DNA of 64,000 bases from Asanoa iriomotensis (GTDB lineage Bacteria; Actinomycetota; Actinomycetes; Mycobacteriales; Micromonosporaceae). Positions 43,482-52,000 of the stretch are shown one piece after another. The translations under genes were made by a program, and so were the position numbers. Numbering within the stretch: position 1 is the stretch's first letter; the number at the start of each line of letters is the position of its first letter. The stretch spans positions 1 to 64,000 of the forward strand of contig NZ_BONC01000006.1 of assembly GCF_016862515.1 (NCBI RefSeq). The letters run 5' to 3'. The notes below the pieces were generated by a model. The model ran no database searches. It was not told where the DNA came from and saw only the letters and a list, made by a program, of their open reading frames with translations.

Positions 43482-44435
43482 TCAGCGCCCACGGACCATG
43501 TGCCGGTACTGCTTCTCGACGTCGCGCGCCGAGACAACCGTGTCGAGGAACATCAGGGAGTCCATCCGGCAGTCGCACGGGTTCTGCTCACGGGTGTCCT
43601 GCGGGTAGCTCCCACCGATCTTGATGCCGCGTGGGTCCGACGCGGTGGTGACGTGTGGGCCCGGGCCGTTCACCAGCCACGGGTCGTCGGTGCGGGTGTA
43701 GAACCCGTCAAGGGGCTGACCATTCCTGTAGAGCGCCAGCGTGCCGTCGGCGAAGTTGAAGGTGGCTGCGAGGTGGACCCATTCACCGCGCGGCAGGACG
43801 GTCTGCCACGGCTGGTCCGCCGCGAACGTCTGTGAGTTGCCGCCGTCGATCCGCCGGCCGAGAGCGACCAGGCGCAGTTCGCCGTTGACGTCGATGAGCT
43901 CCAGCAGGGCCCGCACGCCGTGGCCGTCCGAGTCGCCGGTGAGCACGCCCGCGAGGCCGATCGCGTTGAACCGGTCGGCCGGGTCGGCGGTGTTGGAGTT
44001 CAGGGCCGGCGCGTCCATGTCCACTTTGAACCAACCCATCACGGTGGTACCCGCGACGGCGTTGAACGGGCGGAGGGTGCGCACACCGGGCTGGGCGTAG
44101 ATGCCGGCCTTCCAGTCGTCGTTGCCGGCGAGCGCGGGCTCGACCTGGCGGGTCTGCAGAGCGTTGCCGCTGCCGCGGTACGCGCGCTCGCGCACCCGCA
44201 TGTCGGCACCGCCGTTCACGAGGTCGATCTCGGTGCCGGACCGGCCCTGGTCGCGCTCCAGCGCGGCATCACCCTTGGCCGGGTGGTCGAAGTCGTAGTA
44301 GGCGACCAGATCGTCGCGCAGCGACGGGTGGACGTCGCGCGGCCCGTCGTTGCTGGCGGACGCGGGCATGGCGGCGGTGCCGGCCAGCAGGCCGGCGACG
44401 AGGACGGTGGCGGTGGCGAGGACGGCTTTCCGCAT
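43482..44435 (-). CDS. Secreted LamG/concanavalin-like domain protein
   Basis: 317-aa secreted protein; ATG 44435 has AGGAGG 7 bases upstream. Signal peptide AVLATATVLVAGLLAGTAAM with an A-S-A cleavage region. The rest is a LamG-type jelly roll: DDLVAYYDFDHPAKGD, TTVMGWFKVDMD, GEWVHLAATFNFADGTLALY, NGQPLDGF, GIKIGGSY, and a closing helix DTVVSARDVEKQYRHMV. Probable carbohydrate binding; no catalytic motif. It precedes the secreted sugar dehydrogenase, so the two may act on the same polymer. Confidence 0.9.
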   Translation of the reverse strand: MRKAVLATATVLVAGLLAGTAAMPASASNDGPRDVHPSLRDDLVAYYDFDHPAKGDAALERDQGRSGTEIDLVNGGADMRVRERAYRGSGNALQTRQVEPALAGNDDWKAGIYAQPGVRTLRPFNAVAGTTVMGWFKVDMDAPALNSNTADPADRFNAIGLAGVLTGDSDGHGVRALLELIDVNGELRLVALGRRIDGGNSQTFAADQPWQTVLPRGEWVHLAATFNFADGTLALYRNGQPLDGFYTRTDDPWLVNGPGPHVTTASDPRGIKIGGSYPQDTREQNPCDCRMDSLMFLDTVVSARDVEKQYRHMVRGR

Positions 44436-44513
44436 GGATGCCTCCTGGGGATGAGTTCGGCGGCATGGGTCGGGGCGGCGGGTGGCCGCCGGTGGGCGTG
44501 GGGCCGGTTGCCG

Positions 44514-45248
44514 CTAGTGCAGTGGCTCGGCGGGACGGCCGCCGAGGTAGAGGTCGGCCAGGGCTGGGTCGGCGAGCAGCTCGGCCGCCGGGCCGGAGAT
44601 GTGCACGCGGCCGAGGTCGAGGACGCAGCCGATGTCGGCCGTTTCCAGGGCGCGGCGGGCGTTCTGCTCGACCAGCAGCACGGCCGTGCCGGCGTCGCGC
44701 ATCCGGACGACCTGCTCGAACACCGTGCTGGTGGCCTTGGGGTCGAGGCCCATGGACGGCTCGTCGAGCAGCACCACCTTGGGGTCGACCATCAGTGAGC
44801 GGGCGAACTCGACCTGCTTCTGCTGGCCGCCGGAGAGCAGCCCGGCCAGCGTGGTCCACCGCTGCGCGACCACCGGGAACAGGTCACGGACGAAATCGCA
44901 GCGCCGGGCGACCCGCGCCTTGTCCTTGATGGTGTACGCGCCGAGGAGCACGTTCTCGGCCACGGTCATCTCGGCGAACACGCTGTGCCCTTGCAGCACG
45001 TGGGCGACGCCGCTGGCGAGCATCCGCTGTGGACCCTGGCCGGTGACGTCGACGCCGCCGACCCGGATCGCGCCGGACCGCGGCGCCAGCAGGCCGCTGG
45101 CCACCTTGAGGACCGTGGACTTGCCGGCGCCGTTGGGGCCGACCAGACAGACGATCGTGCCGGCGGGCACGGCGACGGACAGTCCACGTAGGACGGGAGC
45201 GGCGCGGCCGTAACCCGCCTGCACGTCGACGAGCTCGATCTCAGACAC
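44514..45248 (-). CDS. livF: Branched-chain amino acid-type ABC transporter ATP-binding protein LivF
   Basis: 244-aa ATPase of a HAAT-type importer. Walker A GPNGAGKST, signature LSGGQQKQVEFAR, Walker B VVLLDEPSMGL, switch VEQNARRAL. GTG 45248 lies inside the livG end (8-base overlap); TTG 45251 is also possible. The last gene of the leftward five-gene operon. Confidence 0.95.
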   Translation of the reverse strand: MSEIELVDVQAGYGRAAPVLRGLSVAVPAGTIVCLVGPNGAGKSTVLKVASGLLAPRSGAIRVGGVDVTGQGPQRMLASGVAHVLQGHSVFAEMTVAENVLLGAYTIKDKARVARRCDFVRDLFPVVAQRWTTLAGLLSGGQQKQVEFARSLMVDPKVVLLDEPSMGLDPKATSTVFEQVVRMRDAGTAVLLVEQNARRALETADIGCVLDLGRVHISGPAAELLADPALADLYLGGRPAEPLH

Positions 45249-45963
45249 CAAGGTAGGCTCCCAACACGCGTTCGTCGGAGCGGATCGCCGCCGGCGGGCC
45301 CTCGGCGATCGGCCGGCCGCGGTCGAACACCACGATGTGGTCGCTGATGCTCATCACCAGGTCCATGTTGTGCTCGACGATGACGAACGTGCGGCCCTCG
45401 GCGTTGAGCTCCCGGACCAGGCCGCCGATCCGGTCGAGCAGCGCCGGGTTGACGCCGCCGGCCGGCTCGTCGAGCAGCACGGTCTCGGGCTCGCTCATCA
45501 ACACGCCCGCCAGCTCCAGCAGCTTCTGCTGGCCCCATGACAGGTTGCGGGCCTCGGCGCCGGCCAGGTGCTCGATGCCGAGCTTGGTCAGCCAACCCCG
45601 GGCCCGGTCGACCTCGGCGCGTCCGCGGGCACCCCGGAACAGGTTGGCCGGCCTGGCCGCCGCGAGCACGTTGTCGAGCACCGTCATCCGCGGGAAGACC
45701 CGGCAGAGCTGGAACGTGCGGCCGATCCCGGCGCGGGCGATCGCGTGCGGCGCGCGGCGGGTGATGTCGGCGCCGCCGTACAACACCCGGCCGCTGTCGG
45801 GCCGGATCATCCCGGTGACGCAGTTGAAGAACGTCGTCTTGCCGGAGCCGTTGGGCCCGATCAGCGCGTTCACCTTGCCGTGCCGGAAGCTCACCGTGGT
45901 CTTGTCGAGCACGACGTTGCCGCCGAACGCCTTGGTCAGCTCAACCGTTTCGAGACTGCGCAT
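45241..45963 (-). CDS. livG: Branched-chain amino acid-type ABC transporter ATP-binding protein LivG
   Basis: 240-aa ATPase. Walker A GPNGSGKTT, LivG-specific GIGRTFQLCRVFPRMTVLDN, signature LSWGQQKLLELA, Walker B VLLDEPAGGVNP, switch VEHNMDLVM. ATG 45963, within the end of livM (overlap of about 20 bases), with GGGGGTG upstream. It is shorter than E. coli LivG because the usual insertion after Walker A is small. Confidence 0.95.
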   Translation of the reverse strand: MRSLETVELTKAFGGNVVLDKTTVSFRHGKVNALIGPNGSGKTTFFNCVTGMIRPDSGRVLYGGADITRRAPHAIARAGIGRTFQLCRVFPRMTVLDNVLAAARPANLFRGARGRAEVDRARGWLTKLGIEHLAGAEARNLSWGQQKLLELAGVLMSEPETVLLDEPAGGVNPALLDRIGGLVRELNAEGRTFVIVEHNMDLVMSISDHIVVFDRGRPIAEGPPAAIRSDERVLGAYLGV

Positions 45964-47011
45964 GCTGTTCACCCCCGATGCGCTGCGCCGCCAGCTCGGC
46001 GGCCGTGACTTCGCGGATGGAGCTGTCGGTGGTGCGGTCGAGCCGGCGCAGAAGAGAGCCGAGCGCGGGCAGCACGCCGTCGGGCATGAACAGCACGACG
46101 AGCGCGAGCAGGACGCCGGTGGCCACCAGGTGCAGCGGCGTGTTGCCGAACTCGACCTTGAAGTATTCGAGGGCCACACCGACGACCAGGGCCCCGACCA
46201 GTGGCCCGAACAGGTTGCGGACGCCGCCGAGCAGCGCCATCAGCACCATGTAGGAACCGGTCAGGATCGAGAACTGGAAGATCGGGTCGAGGTCGCCGAA
46301 CCAGAGCGCGTAGAGCCCGCCGGCCAGCCCGGTGAAGAACGCCGAGACCACGAAGACGACCAGCTTGTACGCGAACGTCGGCGTGCCCAACGCCTCGGCC
46401 TTGTCCTCGTCCTCCCGGATCGCCTTGAGGCCGAGCCCGAACCGCGAGCGGTCGATCAGCCACCAGACCAGCAGCGCGACCGCGAGCAGCGCGAGGAACA
46501 GGTAGAAGAACACCCGGTGGTGCTCGGGGCGCAGCATGCCCGGGAACGGGCGCGGCACGTTGAGCCCGCGCGAGCCGCCGGTGAACGACGCCCAGCTCTG
46601 GAACACCAGCAGGGTGACGAGCACCAGCGCGATCGAGACGATGACGAACGAGGCGCCGCGGACGCGCAGGGCCGCGTACCCGATCGGCACCGCCAACGCC
46701 GCCACCAGCAGTGCCGCCACCACCAGCGCGCCGAAGCTCGGCAGCCCGCCCTTGGTGACCAGCAGGCCGGTGCCGTAGGCGCCGAGACCGGCCAGGGCGC
46801 CGTGGCCGAGCGAGATGTAGCCGGTGAACCCGCCGACGAAGTTCCAGCTCGTCGAGAGCACCGCGTAGTTGAGCACCACGATGCCGACGGACAGGAGATA
46901 GGGATTGGGCGCGATCGACGGGTACGCGAGGGCGACCGCGGCGAACGCCACCAGCGCGACCCCACCGGCGGCCCGGCCCGGCGTCACGAGCCGCTCAGAA
47001 ACGCTGGGCAA
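45941..47011 (-). CDS. livM: Branched-chain amino acid-type ABC transporter permease LivM
   Basis: 356-aa permease with about ten hydrophobic segments; family motifs NYAVLSTSWNFVGGFTGYIS, LGHGALAGLGAYG, LKAIREDEDKAEALG (the EAA-like cytoplasmic loop) and GGVRNLFGPLVGA. TTG 47011 is the start, supported by GGAGGTC 4 bases upstream and by the overlap with the livH end. It forms the channel with LivH. Confidence 0.94.
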   Translation of the reverse strand: MPSVSERLVTPGRAAGGVALVAFAAVALAYPSIAPNPYLLSVGIVVLNYAVLSTSWNFVGGFTGYISLGHGALAGLGAYGTGLLVTKGGLPSFGALVVAALLVAALAVPIGYAALRVRGASFVIVSIALVLVTLLVFQSWASFTGGSRGLNVPRPFPGMLRPEHHRVFFYLFLALLAVALLVWWLIDRSRFGLGLKAIREDEDKAEALGTPTFAYKLVVFVVSAFFTGLAGGLYALWFGDLDPIFQFSILTGSYMVLMALLGGVRNLFGPLVGALVVGVALEYFKVEFGNTPLHLVATGVLLALVVLFMPDGVLPALGSLLRRLDRTTDSSIREVTAAELAAQRIGGEQHAQSRNG

Positions 47012-47882
47012 GGCGACCTCCGAAGAATCCCTGCGGCCGCACCGCGAGCGTGAGGAACAGCGCGATGTAGAACACCGTCTGCGCCCAGGTGGTGCCCAGC
47101 TCGATCTGCAACAGGCTCTGTGCCAGCCCGAGCACCATCGCCGCGGCGGCCGCGCCCGGCACGCTGCCCAGGCCGCCGACCACGATGATGGCCATCAGCG
47201 GCCCGATCCAGTGCCAGTGCAGCGACGGGTAGATGGTGGTGTCGAGCGACAGCGCCGTGCCGCCGATCGCCGCCGTGGCCAGCCCGAGCCCGAAACCGAA
47301 GCCGGCGACCCGGTCGGTGTCGATGCCGACGAGCCGGGCGGCGTCACGGTGCTGGATCGTCGCCCGCAGCGCCCACCCGAACGCGGTCTTCTTCATGACC
47401 AGGTAGAGCGAGAGCAGGGCGACCGCCGCGAGCCCGAACGCGATCAGCTTGACCACCGCGATCCGGGCACCGAACAGCTCGAGGCTCGCCGAGCCGTAGC
47501 CGAGCTGGATGCGCCGCTGCGTGCCCGAGAACACGTAGCCGAGCAGGCCCTCGATGACGACCGCGATCGCGAACGTGAGCAGCACCGACATCATCGTCAG
47601 GGTGACCGGCCGCAGCCGGGCGAGCAGCAGCCGTTGCAGCAGCACCCCGGCGGCGAAGAACAGCGGGACGGTCACGACCATCGACAGCAGCGGGTCGACG
47701 CCCAGCTCGGTGTGCGACCACCAGGCGAGATAGGCGGCCAGGATGAGGAACGCCGAGTGGGCGATCATCACGACCCGCATGATTCCGAAGTAGAGCGTCA
47801 GCCCCGCCGCCAGGAGGGCGTAGAGCCCTCCCAGCAGCAGGCCGAGGATGACGCTCTGGAAGAGCAGGGCGCCGGACGGCAT
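46995..47882 (-). CDS. livH: Branched-chain amino acid-type ABC transporter permease LivH
   Basis: 295-aa permease, about eight hydrophobic segments; motifs LLLGGLYALLAAGLTLYFGI, HSAFLILAAYLAWW, LRATIQHRDAARLVGIDTDR (cytoplasmic EAA-like loop) and VVGGLGSVPGA. ATG 47882; an in-frame GTG at 47891 overlaps the livK stop (GTGA) and may be the true, coupled start. Confidence 0.94.
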   Translation of the reverse strand: MPSGALLFQSVILGLLLGGLYALLAAGLTLYFGIMRVVMIAHSAFLILAAYLAWWSHTELGVDPLLSMVVTVPLFFAAGVLLQRLLLARLRPVTLTMMSVLLTFAIAVVIEGLLGYVFSGTQRRIQLGYGSASLELFGARIAVVKLIAFGLAAVALLSLYLVMKKTAFGWALRATIQHRDAARLVGIDTDRVAGFGFGLGLATAAIGGTALSLDTTIYPSLHWHWIGPLMAIIVVGGLGSVPGAAAAAMVLGLAQSLLQIELGTTWAQTVFYIALFLTLAVRPQGFFGGRLAQRF

Positions 47883-47887
47883 TGCGC

Positions 47888-49114
47888 TCACCAGGCCGGC
47901 TTCGGGTAGACGACGTCGGTCTCCTTCGCGTCGGCCGGCAGCACGATCTTGATCTCGCCGCCGACCCACTGCTGGATCATGTGCGCGCCCTGCGGCTTGC
48001 CGGTCTCGTCCCAGGACAGCGGGCCGACGACCGTCTCGACCTTGTTGGCGCGTACCCAGTCGACCAGTTTCTTCTGGCAGTCGCCCTGCTCGGCGCAGCC
48101 GACCGCGGTGATGGCGGCGGCCACGACCTGGCCCGTGGTGTAGGCGTTGGCCTCGTCCTCCTCGGGCGGCGACCCGAACTGCGCCGTGTATTTCTCGACG
48201 AACTCCTTGTTGCTCTCGTACGGCGCGTCCTGCGTGTAGCCCGTGGGGGACAGGATGCCCTCGGTCTTGTTGCCGATCGCGGCCGCGAACTCGGGGCTCG
48301 TCGGCGCCGTCGAGAACGCCGCGAGCTTCGGCTGGTAGTTGAGCTGCTGCAGGGCGACGATCAGGTTGACGCCGTCCTGATATTGCGAGCCGCCCACCAC
48401 CATGTCGGCCTTCGACGTCGCGATCTTCGCGGCGATGCTGCTGAAGTCGGTGGTGTTCGGCGGGTAGACCTCGTCGACGACCGTCCTGACGCCGCCCGCC
48501 TCGAGCTTGGCCTTGAGGCCGTAGGCGGTGCCCTGTGCGAACGGGTCGTCCATGGCCGCGTAGGCGACCGTGGTCGGCTTCTGCCCGGCCGGCAGGGCGA
48601 GCAGGTATTCGGCGAGGTGGTTGTAGTGGTCGCTGGCCACCGCGGGCGCGGCGTAGAACAGGTTCTTGAAGCCCTGCTGGAAGACCTCGGCGGCCGCGCC
48701 GGCCGGCTCGACGAAGAGCATGCCGTATTCCTCGGCCACGCGGGCGGCCGGCACGACCAGGCGGGTCGAGAACGGACCCACCACGATGTCGACCTGGTCG
48801 CTGCCGATCAGCTGCTCGTAGTCGGCCACCACCCGGTCGGCGTTGGACTGGTCGTCGAGGACCTTCAGCTCGATCTGGCGGCCGAGCAGGCCGCCCTTGT
48901 CGTTGGTGATCTTCGCCCAGGCCTCGTAGCCACGCTGGACACCCTTGCCGGGCTCGGAGAAGTCTCCGGTCAGCGGCAGGGAGATGCCCACGACGATGGG
49001 ATCGTCGGTGGAGGCCTGTTCTGGTTCGTCGCCGCCGCAGGCGCCGAGCGCGAGTGCGAGGGTCGCGCCGACTGCGGTGGCCCATCTCGTTCGTTTCGTC
49101 GTGCGGATCGTCAT
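47888..49114 (-). CDS. Periplasmic-binding lipoprotein of the Liv-type importer (LivK-like)
   Basis: 408-aa substrate-binding lipoprotein. Signal peptide with lipobox ATLALALGACGGD (Cys 26). Type I periplasmic-binding fold: VVGISLPLTGDFSEPGKGVQ, AWAKITNDKGGLLGRQIELK, DVVVGPF-like IVVGPFSTRLVVPAARV, and YTTGQVVAAAITAVG. First gene of the operon, behind a promoter with an overlapping palindromic operator. The ligand may not be a branched-chain amino acid, since control is by a LacI-family protein; the pocket residues were not resolved. Confidence 0.93.
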   Translation of the reverse strand: MTIRTTKRTRWATAVGATLALALGACGGDEPEQASTDDPIVVGISLPLTGDFSEPGKGVQRGYEAWAKITNDKGGLLGRQIELKVLDDQSNADRVVADYEQLIGSDQVDIVVGPFSTRLVVPAARVAEEYGMLFVEPAGAAAEVFQQGFKNLFYAAPAVASDHYNHLAEYLLALPAGQKPTTVAYAAMDDPFAQGTAYGLKAKLEAGGVRTVVDEVYPPNTTDFSSIAAKIATSKADMVVGGSQYQDGVNLIVALQQLNYQPKLAAFSTAPTSPEFAAAIGNKTEGILSPTGYTQDAPYESNKEFVEKYTAQFGSPPEEDEANAYTTGQVVAAAITAVGCAEQGDCQKKLVDWVRANKVETVVGPLSWDETGKPQGAHMIQQWVGGEIKIVLPADAKETDVVYPKPAW

Positions 49115-49152
49115 CTCCGGACGCTCCTTCGAGCCGGGGACGGAAGCGCTTG

Positions 49153-49197
49153 CGAAAGCGCTTTCGTAGCCTAGGCTGTGTCATGCGCCACTGGCAA
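49153..49197 (-). promoter_or_regulatory. livK promoter with overlapping LacI-type palindromic operator
   Basis: On the minus strand TTGCCA (49192-49197), an 18-base spacer and TAGGCT (49168-49173) make a plausible promoter. Immediately downstream, at the expected transcription start, is the perfect palindrome CGAAAGCGCTTTCG (49153-49166) with the central CG typical of LacI-family operators. A partial second site, GAAGCGCTTG, lies next to it (49143-49152). The divergent LacI gene begins at 49240, so autoregulation is also possible. Confidence 0.75.
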
Positions 49198-49239
49198 TAG
49201 TCAAAGGTGTCGTTGCATCGATGTTCGCCGGGAGAGCAG

Positions 49240-50271
49240 ATGCCCAAGCCTGGTCCACGGTTGCGGCTGGTCGACGTCGCGGAACGCGCGGGCGTCTCGC
49301 TGGCGACCGCGTCCCGCTCGCTCACCGGCCGCGACGGGGTCAGCGAGGAGGTCGCGAGCCGGGTCCGCCAGGTGGCGGCCGAGCTGGGCTACGTGGCCAA
49401 CCCCTACGCGCGGACGCTCGCGGGCGGCGCCAGCTCCTCGGTCGGGCTCGTCGTGCACCAGGTCGACGACCCGTACTTCTCGGAGATCGCCGGCGGGGTC
49501 ATCCAGGTCGCCGGCGAGCAGGGGCTGATGGTGCAGATCTGCCACTCCGGCCGCGACCCGCACTACGAGCTGCGGCAGATCCGCCACCTGATCGCGCAGC
49601 GGGTCGGCGTCATCGTCATCGCGGGCTCCGGCTACAACGACCCGGCGATCGAGGCCGAGACCAAGGCGGAGCTGACCGCGTTCCAGAACCTCGGCGGCCG
49701 GGTGGCGGTGATCGGGCGGCACGCGCTGGGCGTCGACGCGGTGCTGCCCGACAACGAGGCCGGCGGCCGGGCGCTCGGCGCGCACCTGCTCGACCTGGGC
49801 CACCGCCGGATCGCGGTGGCGGCCGGCACCGCGGGGCTGACCACGGTCACCGACCGGATGGCCGGGGTGCGGCGGGCGGTGCGGGAGCGCGGCCTCGACC
49901 CCGACGGCCTGCCCGTGGTGCACACGGACTTCACCCGTGACGGCGGTTGCCAGGCGGCGGAGCGGATCCTGCGCGACCATCCCGACACGACGGCCGTCAT
50001 CGCCCTCAACGACGCGATGGCGATGGGCGTCCTGTCGGTCCTTCGTGGACAGAAAATTTCGGTGCCGAAACGCATGTCCGTGGTGGGGTTCGACGACGTC
50101 TCGGTCGCGGCCGACCTGGCACCCGCCCTGACCACCGTCCGGCTGCCGATGACCGACATGGGCCGGATGGCGCTGGAGCTGGCCCTCAAACCGAAGTCGG
50201 CCCGGGCCCGCCGCCGCTCGACCGGCCACACCCTGGTGGTCCGCGACTCGACCGGCCCGGCGCCGCGCTAG
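49240..50271 (+). CDS. LacI-family transcriptional regulator, likely repressor of the Liv-type operon
   Basis: 343-aa regulator. HTH at 7-30 (LVDVAERAGVSLATASRSLT) and hinge VANPYARTLAGGASSSVGLV, then the sugar-binding-protein-like core (DDPYFSEIAGGVIQVAGEQG, DNEAGGRALGAHLLDLGHRR, VVGFDDVSVAADLAPALTTV). ATG 49240 has GGGAGAG upstream. Divergent from livK with the palindromic operator between. Its last TAG shares CTAG with the stop of the convergent Hsp70-like gene. Confidence 0.95.
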   Translation: MPKPGPRLRLVDVAERAGVSLATASRSLTGRDGVSEEVASRVRQVAAELGYVANPYARTLAGGASSSVGLVVHQVDDPYFSEIAGGVIQVAGEQGLMVQICHSGRDPHYELRQIRHLIAQRVGVIVIAGSGYNDPAIEAETKAELTAFQNLGGRVAVIGRHALGVDAVLPDNEAGGRALGAHLLDLGHRRIAVAAGTAGLTTVTDRMAGVRRAVRERGLDPDGLPVVHTDFTRDGGCQAAERILRDHPDTTAVIALNDAMAMGVLSVLRGQKISVPKRMSVVGFDDVSVAADLAPALTTVRLPMTDMGRMALELALKPKSARARRRSTGHTLVVRDSTGPAPR

Positions 50272-51977
50272 CCGATCTTGGCGTACTCCTCGGTGCCGTT
50301 GCTGTAGTAGAACGTCAGCGAGTTCTCTTCGCAGGCATACTTCGCCCGGTCCGTGAGGAGGTCGAGCGGGCCGGAGTTCCGGCGCTGGCCGTTGCGGGTG
50401 AAGTACCAGGTGCCCTTGGCCTTGATTCCGCTGATGTACTCGTAGCCGCGCTCGTGCCGCACGTTCGCCGTGGCGCTGCCGCGGTAGACCAGCCGCCATT
50501 TGGCGCCGTTGACCGTCGCCTCGAACGCGCCGCTCCTGCTGTAGTCGTTGGTCACCGTGCCGTTGGCGCGATAGGTCGCGACCTTGCCCGCGCCGCCGTG
50601 GAACTGCGTGGCGTTGCCGTCGATCTCGTTGGTCAGGGTTCCCGACGTCAGCCGCCAGCGGCCGAGCACGCAGGAGTCCACCTTGGACTGAGCCGACGCC
50701 GACGGTGACGGGGTGCCGGGCGACGACGCGGCCGGCGCGGGCACGTTCGTCGTCGCGGCGGCACTCGGGTCACCGCCAGGGCCGTCGCCGAGCGTGGGCA
50801 CCAGCGCGATGCCGCCCACCAGCAGCACCGCCAGCGCGAGCCCGGACCACAGCGCCACCCGCTTGGGCCGTGCCCGCGCGGCCACCGGTGGCGCGGCCGG
50901 GTCGGCGCTCTCGGGCTCGGGCGACCCGCGCAGGCTGCCCTCGGCGACCACCAGCTCCGGCTGGTCCACCTGCGTGGGCGTGCTGCCCAGCTCCCGGTGC
51001 AGCAGCGTGCCGACCGACGGCATGCGGCTCGAACCGCCGGCCAGATAGACCGCGCCGAGCTCGCGGTCGGCGACACCGGCCGCCGTCAGCGCCGCCCGCG
51101 TCGCCGCGACGGTGCGGGCGAGGATGGGCGCGGTCAGCTTGTCGAGCTGCTCCCGGCCGAGCGGCACGTCGGCGTCGATCAGCGGCACGTGTACGAGCGT
51201 CGTGGTGGCGCGGGAGAGCATCTCCTTGCCGGCGCGCACGTTGTCCCAGAGCTGCCGGCTGGCCCGGCGTTCCGCCACGTCGGACGGGTGCGTCAGCCGC
51301 CGCCAGCTCGCCTCGTCGCGCCGGCCCACCGTGCCGCCGAGGTGGTCGATGATCGCGGCGTCGACGTCGAGACCGCCGCAGTCGGCCAGCCCCTCGGTCG
51401 CGACCGTCTCGAAGCCCGTGGTGTGCCGGCGCACCACCGACGCGTCGAACGTCCCCCCGCCGAAGTCGTACACCAGTGCGCACTGGCCGACGGGCAGTGC
51501 CCGATCCGCGAAGAAGCTCGCGGCGGCCACCGGCTCGGCGACCAGGCGGACCGCCGGCAACGTCCGCTCGGCGACCGCCCGCAGCAGGTCGCGGCGCTGC
51601 GTGCCCCAGGCGGCCGGGAAGGTCAGCGTCGTGCTCGTGACGGGCCCGGCCGCAACCCGCTTCGCCTCTTCGAAGACCCGGCCCAGGACCGCGGCGACCA
51701 GCTCTTCGACCGCAACCTCGCGCTCGCCGAGCAGCACCGTGCCGTCGTCGATGCGGCGTTTCGGCGTGGGCTCGAACCCGGCCGGCATCGACAGCCCGAG
51801 GTGGATGGCATCGCGCCCGACCACGAGCCGTCCCTGCGGGTCGAGGCAGACCGCCGACGGCAGCAGCGGCGAGCCGTCGAACAGGATCGTCCGGGCGGGC
51901 TCGCCCGGTGAGGCGAGCACCGCGACCGTGTGTGACGTCCCGAAGTCGATGCCGAGCCGTGCCCCGTAGTCACTCAC
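50268..51977 (-). CDS. Membrane-anchored Hsp70-like protein with extracytoplasmic domain
   Basis: 569-aa protein. Residues 1-350 are an Hsp70/actin-type ATPase: GIDFGTSHT (9-17), YDFGGGTFD (170-178), LAGGSSRMP (312-320). The DnaK substrate-binding domain is absent. Instead a single hydrophobic segment (about 374-396), an Ala/Ser/Pro/Thr linker, and an outer domain of about 140 residues follow, rich in Tyr/Gly/Thr with two Cys that could pair (DSCVLGRWRLTS and KYACEENS). The outer part looks like a lipocalin-like or META-like beta barrel. GTG 51977. Probably a signalling or cell-envelope sensor rather than a chaperone. Confidence 0.9.
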   Translation of the reverse strand: MSDYGARLGIDFGTSHTVAVLASPGEPARTILFDGSPLLPSAVCLDPQGRLVVGRDAIHLGLSMPAGFEPTPKRRIDDGTVLLGEREVAVEELVAAVLGRVFEEAKRVAAGPVTSTTLTFPAAWGTQRRDLLRAVAERTLPAVRLVAEPVAAASFFADRALPVGQCALVYDFGGGTFDASVVRRHTTGFETVATEGLADCGGLDVDAAIIDHLGGTVGRRDEASWRRLTHPSDVAERRASRQLWDNVRAGKEMLSRATTTLVHVPLIDADVPLGREQLDKLTAPILARTVAATRAALTAAGVADRELGAVYLAGGSSRMPSVGTLLHRELGSTPTQVDQPELVVAEGSLRGSPEPESADPAAPPVAARARPKRVALWSGLALAVLLVGGIALVPTLGDGPGGDPSAAATTNVPAPAASSPGTPSPSASAQSKVDSCVLGRWRLTSGTLTNEIDGNATQFHGGAGKVATYRANGTVTNDYSRSGAFEATVNGAKWRLVYRGSATANVRHERGYEYISGIKAKGTWYFTRNGQRRNSGPLDLLTDRAKYACEENSLTFYYSNGTEEYAKIG

Positions 51978-52000
51978 GGGTCAACGGTATCGAAGATCAG

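Noticed and set aside
41314-43608. A 764-codon plus-strand frame
   Set aside because: Antisense to the secreted PQQ-type dehydrogenase; no motif.
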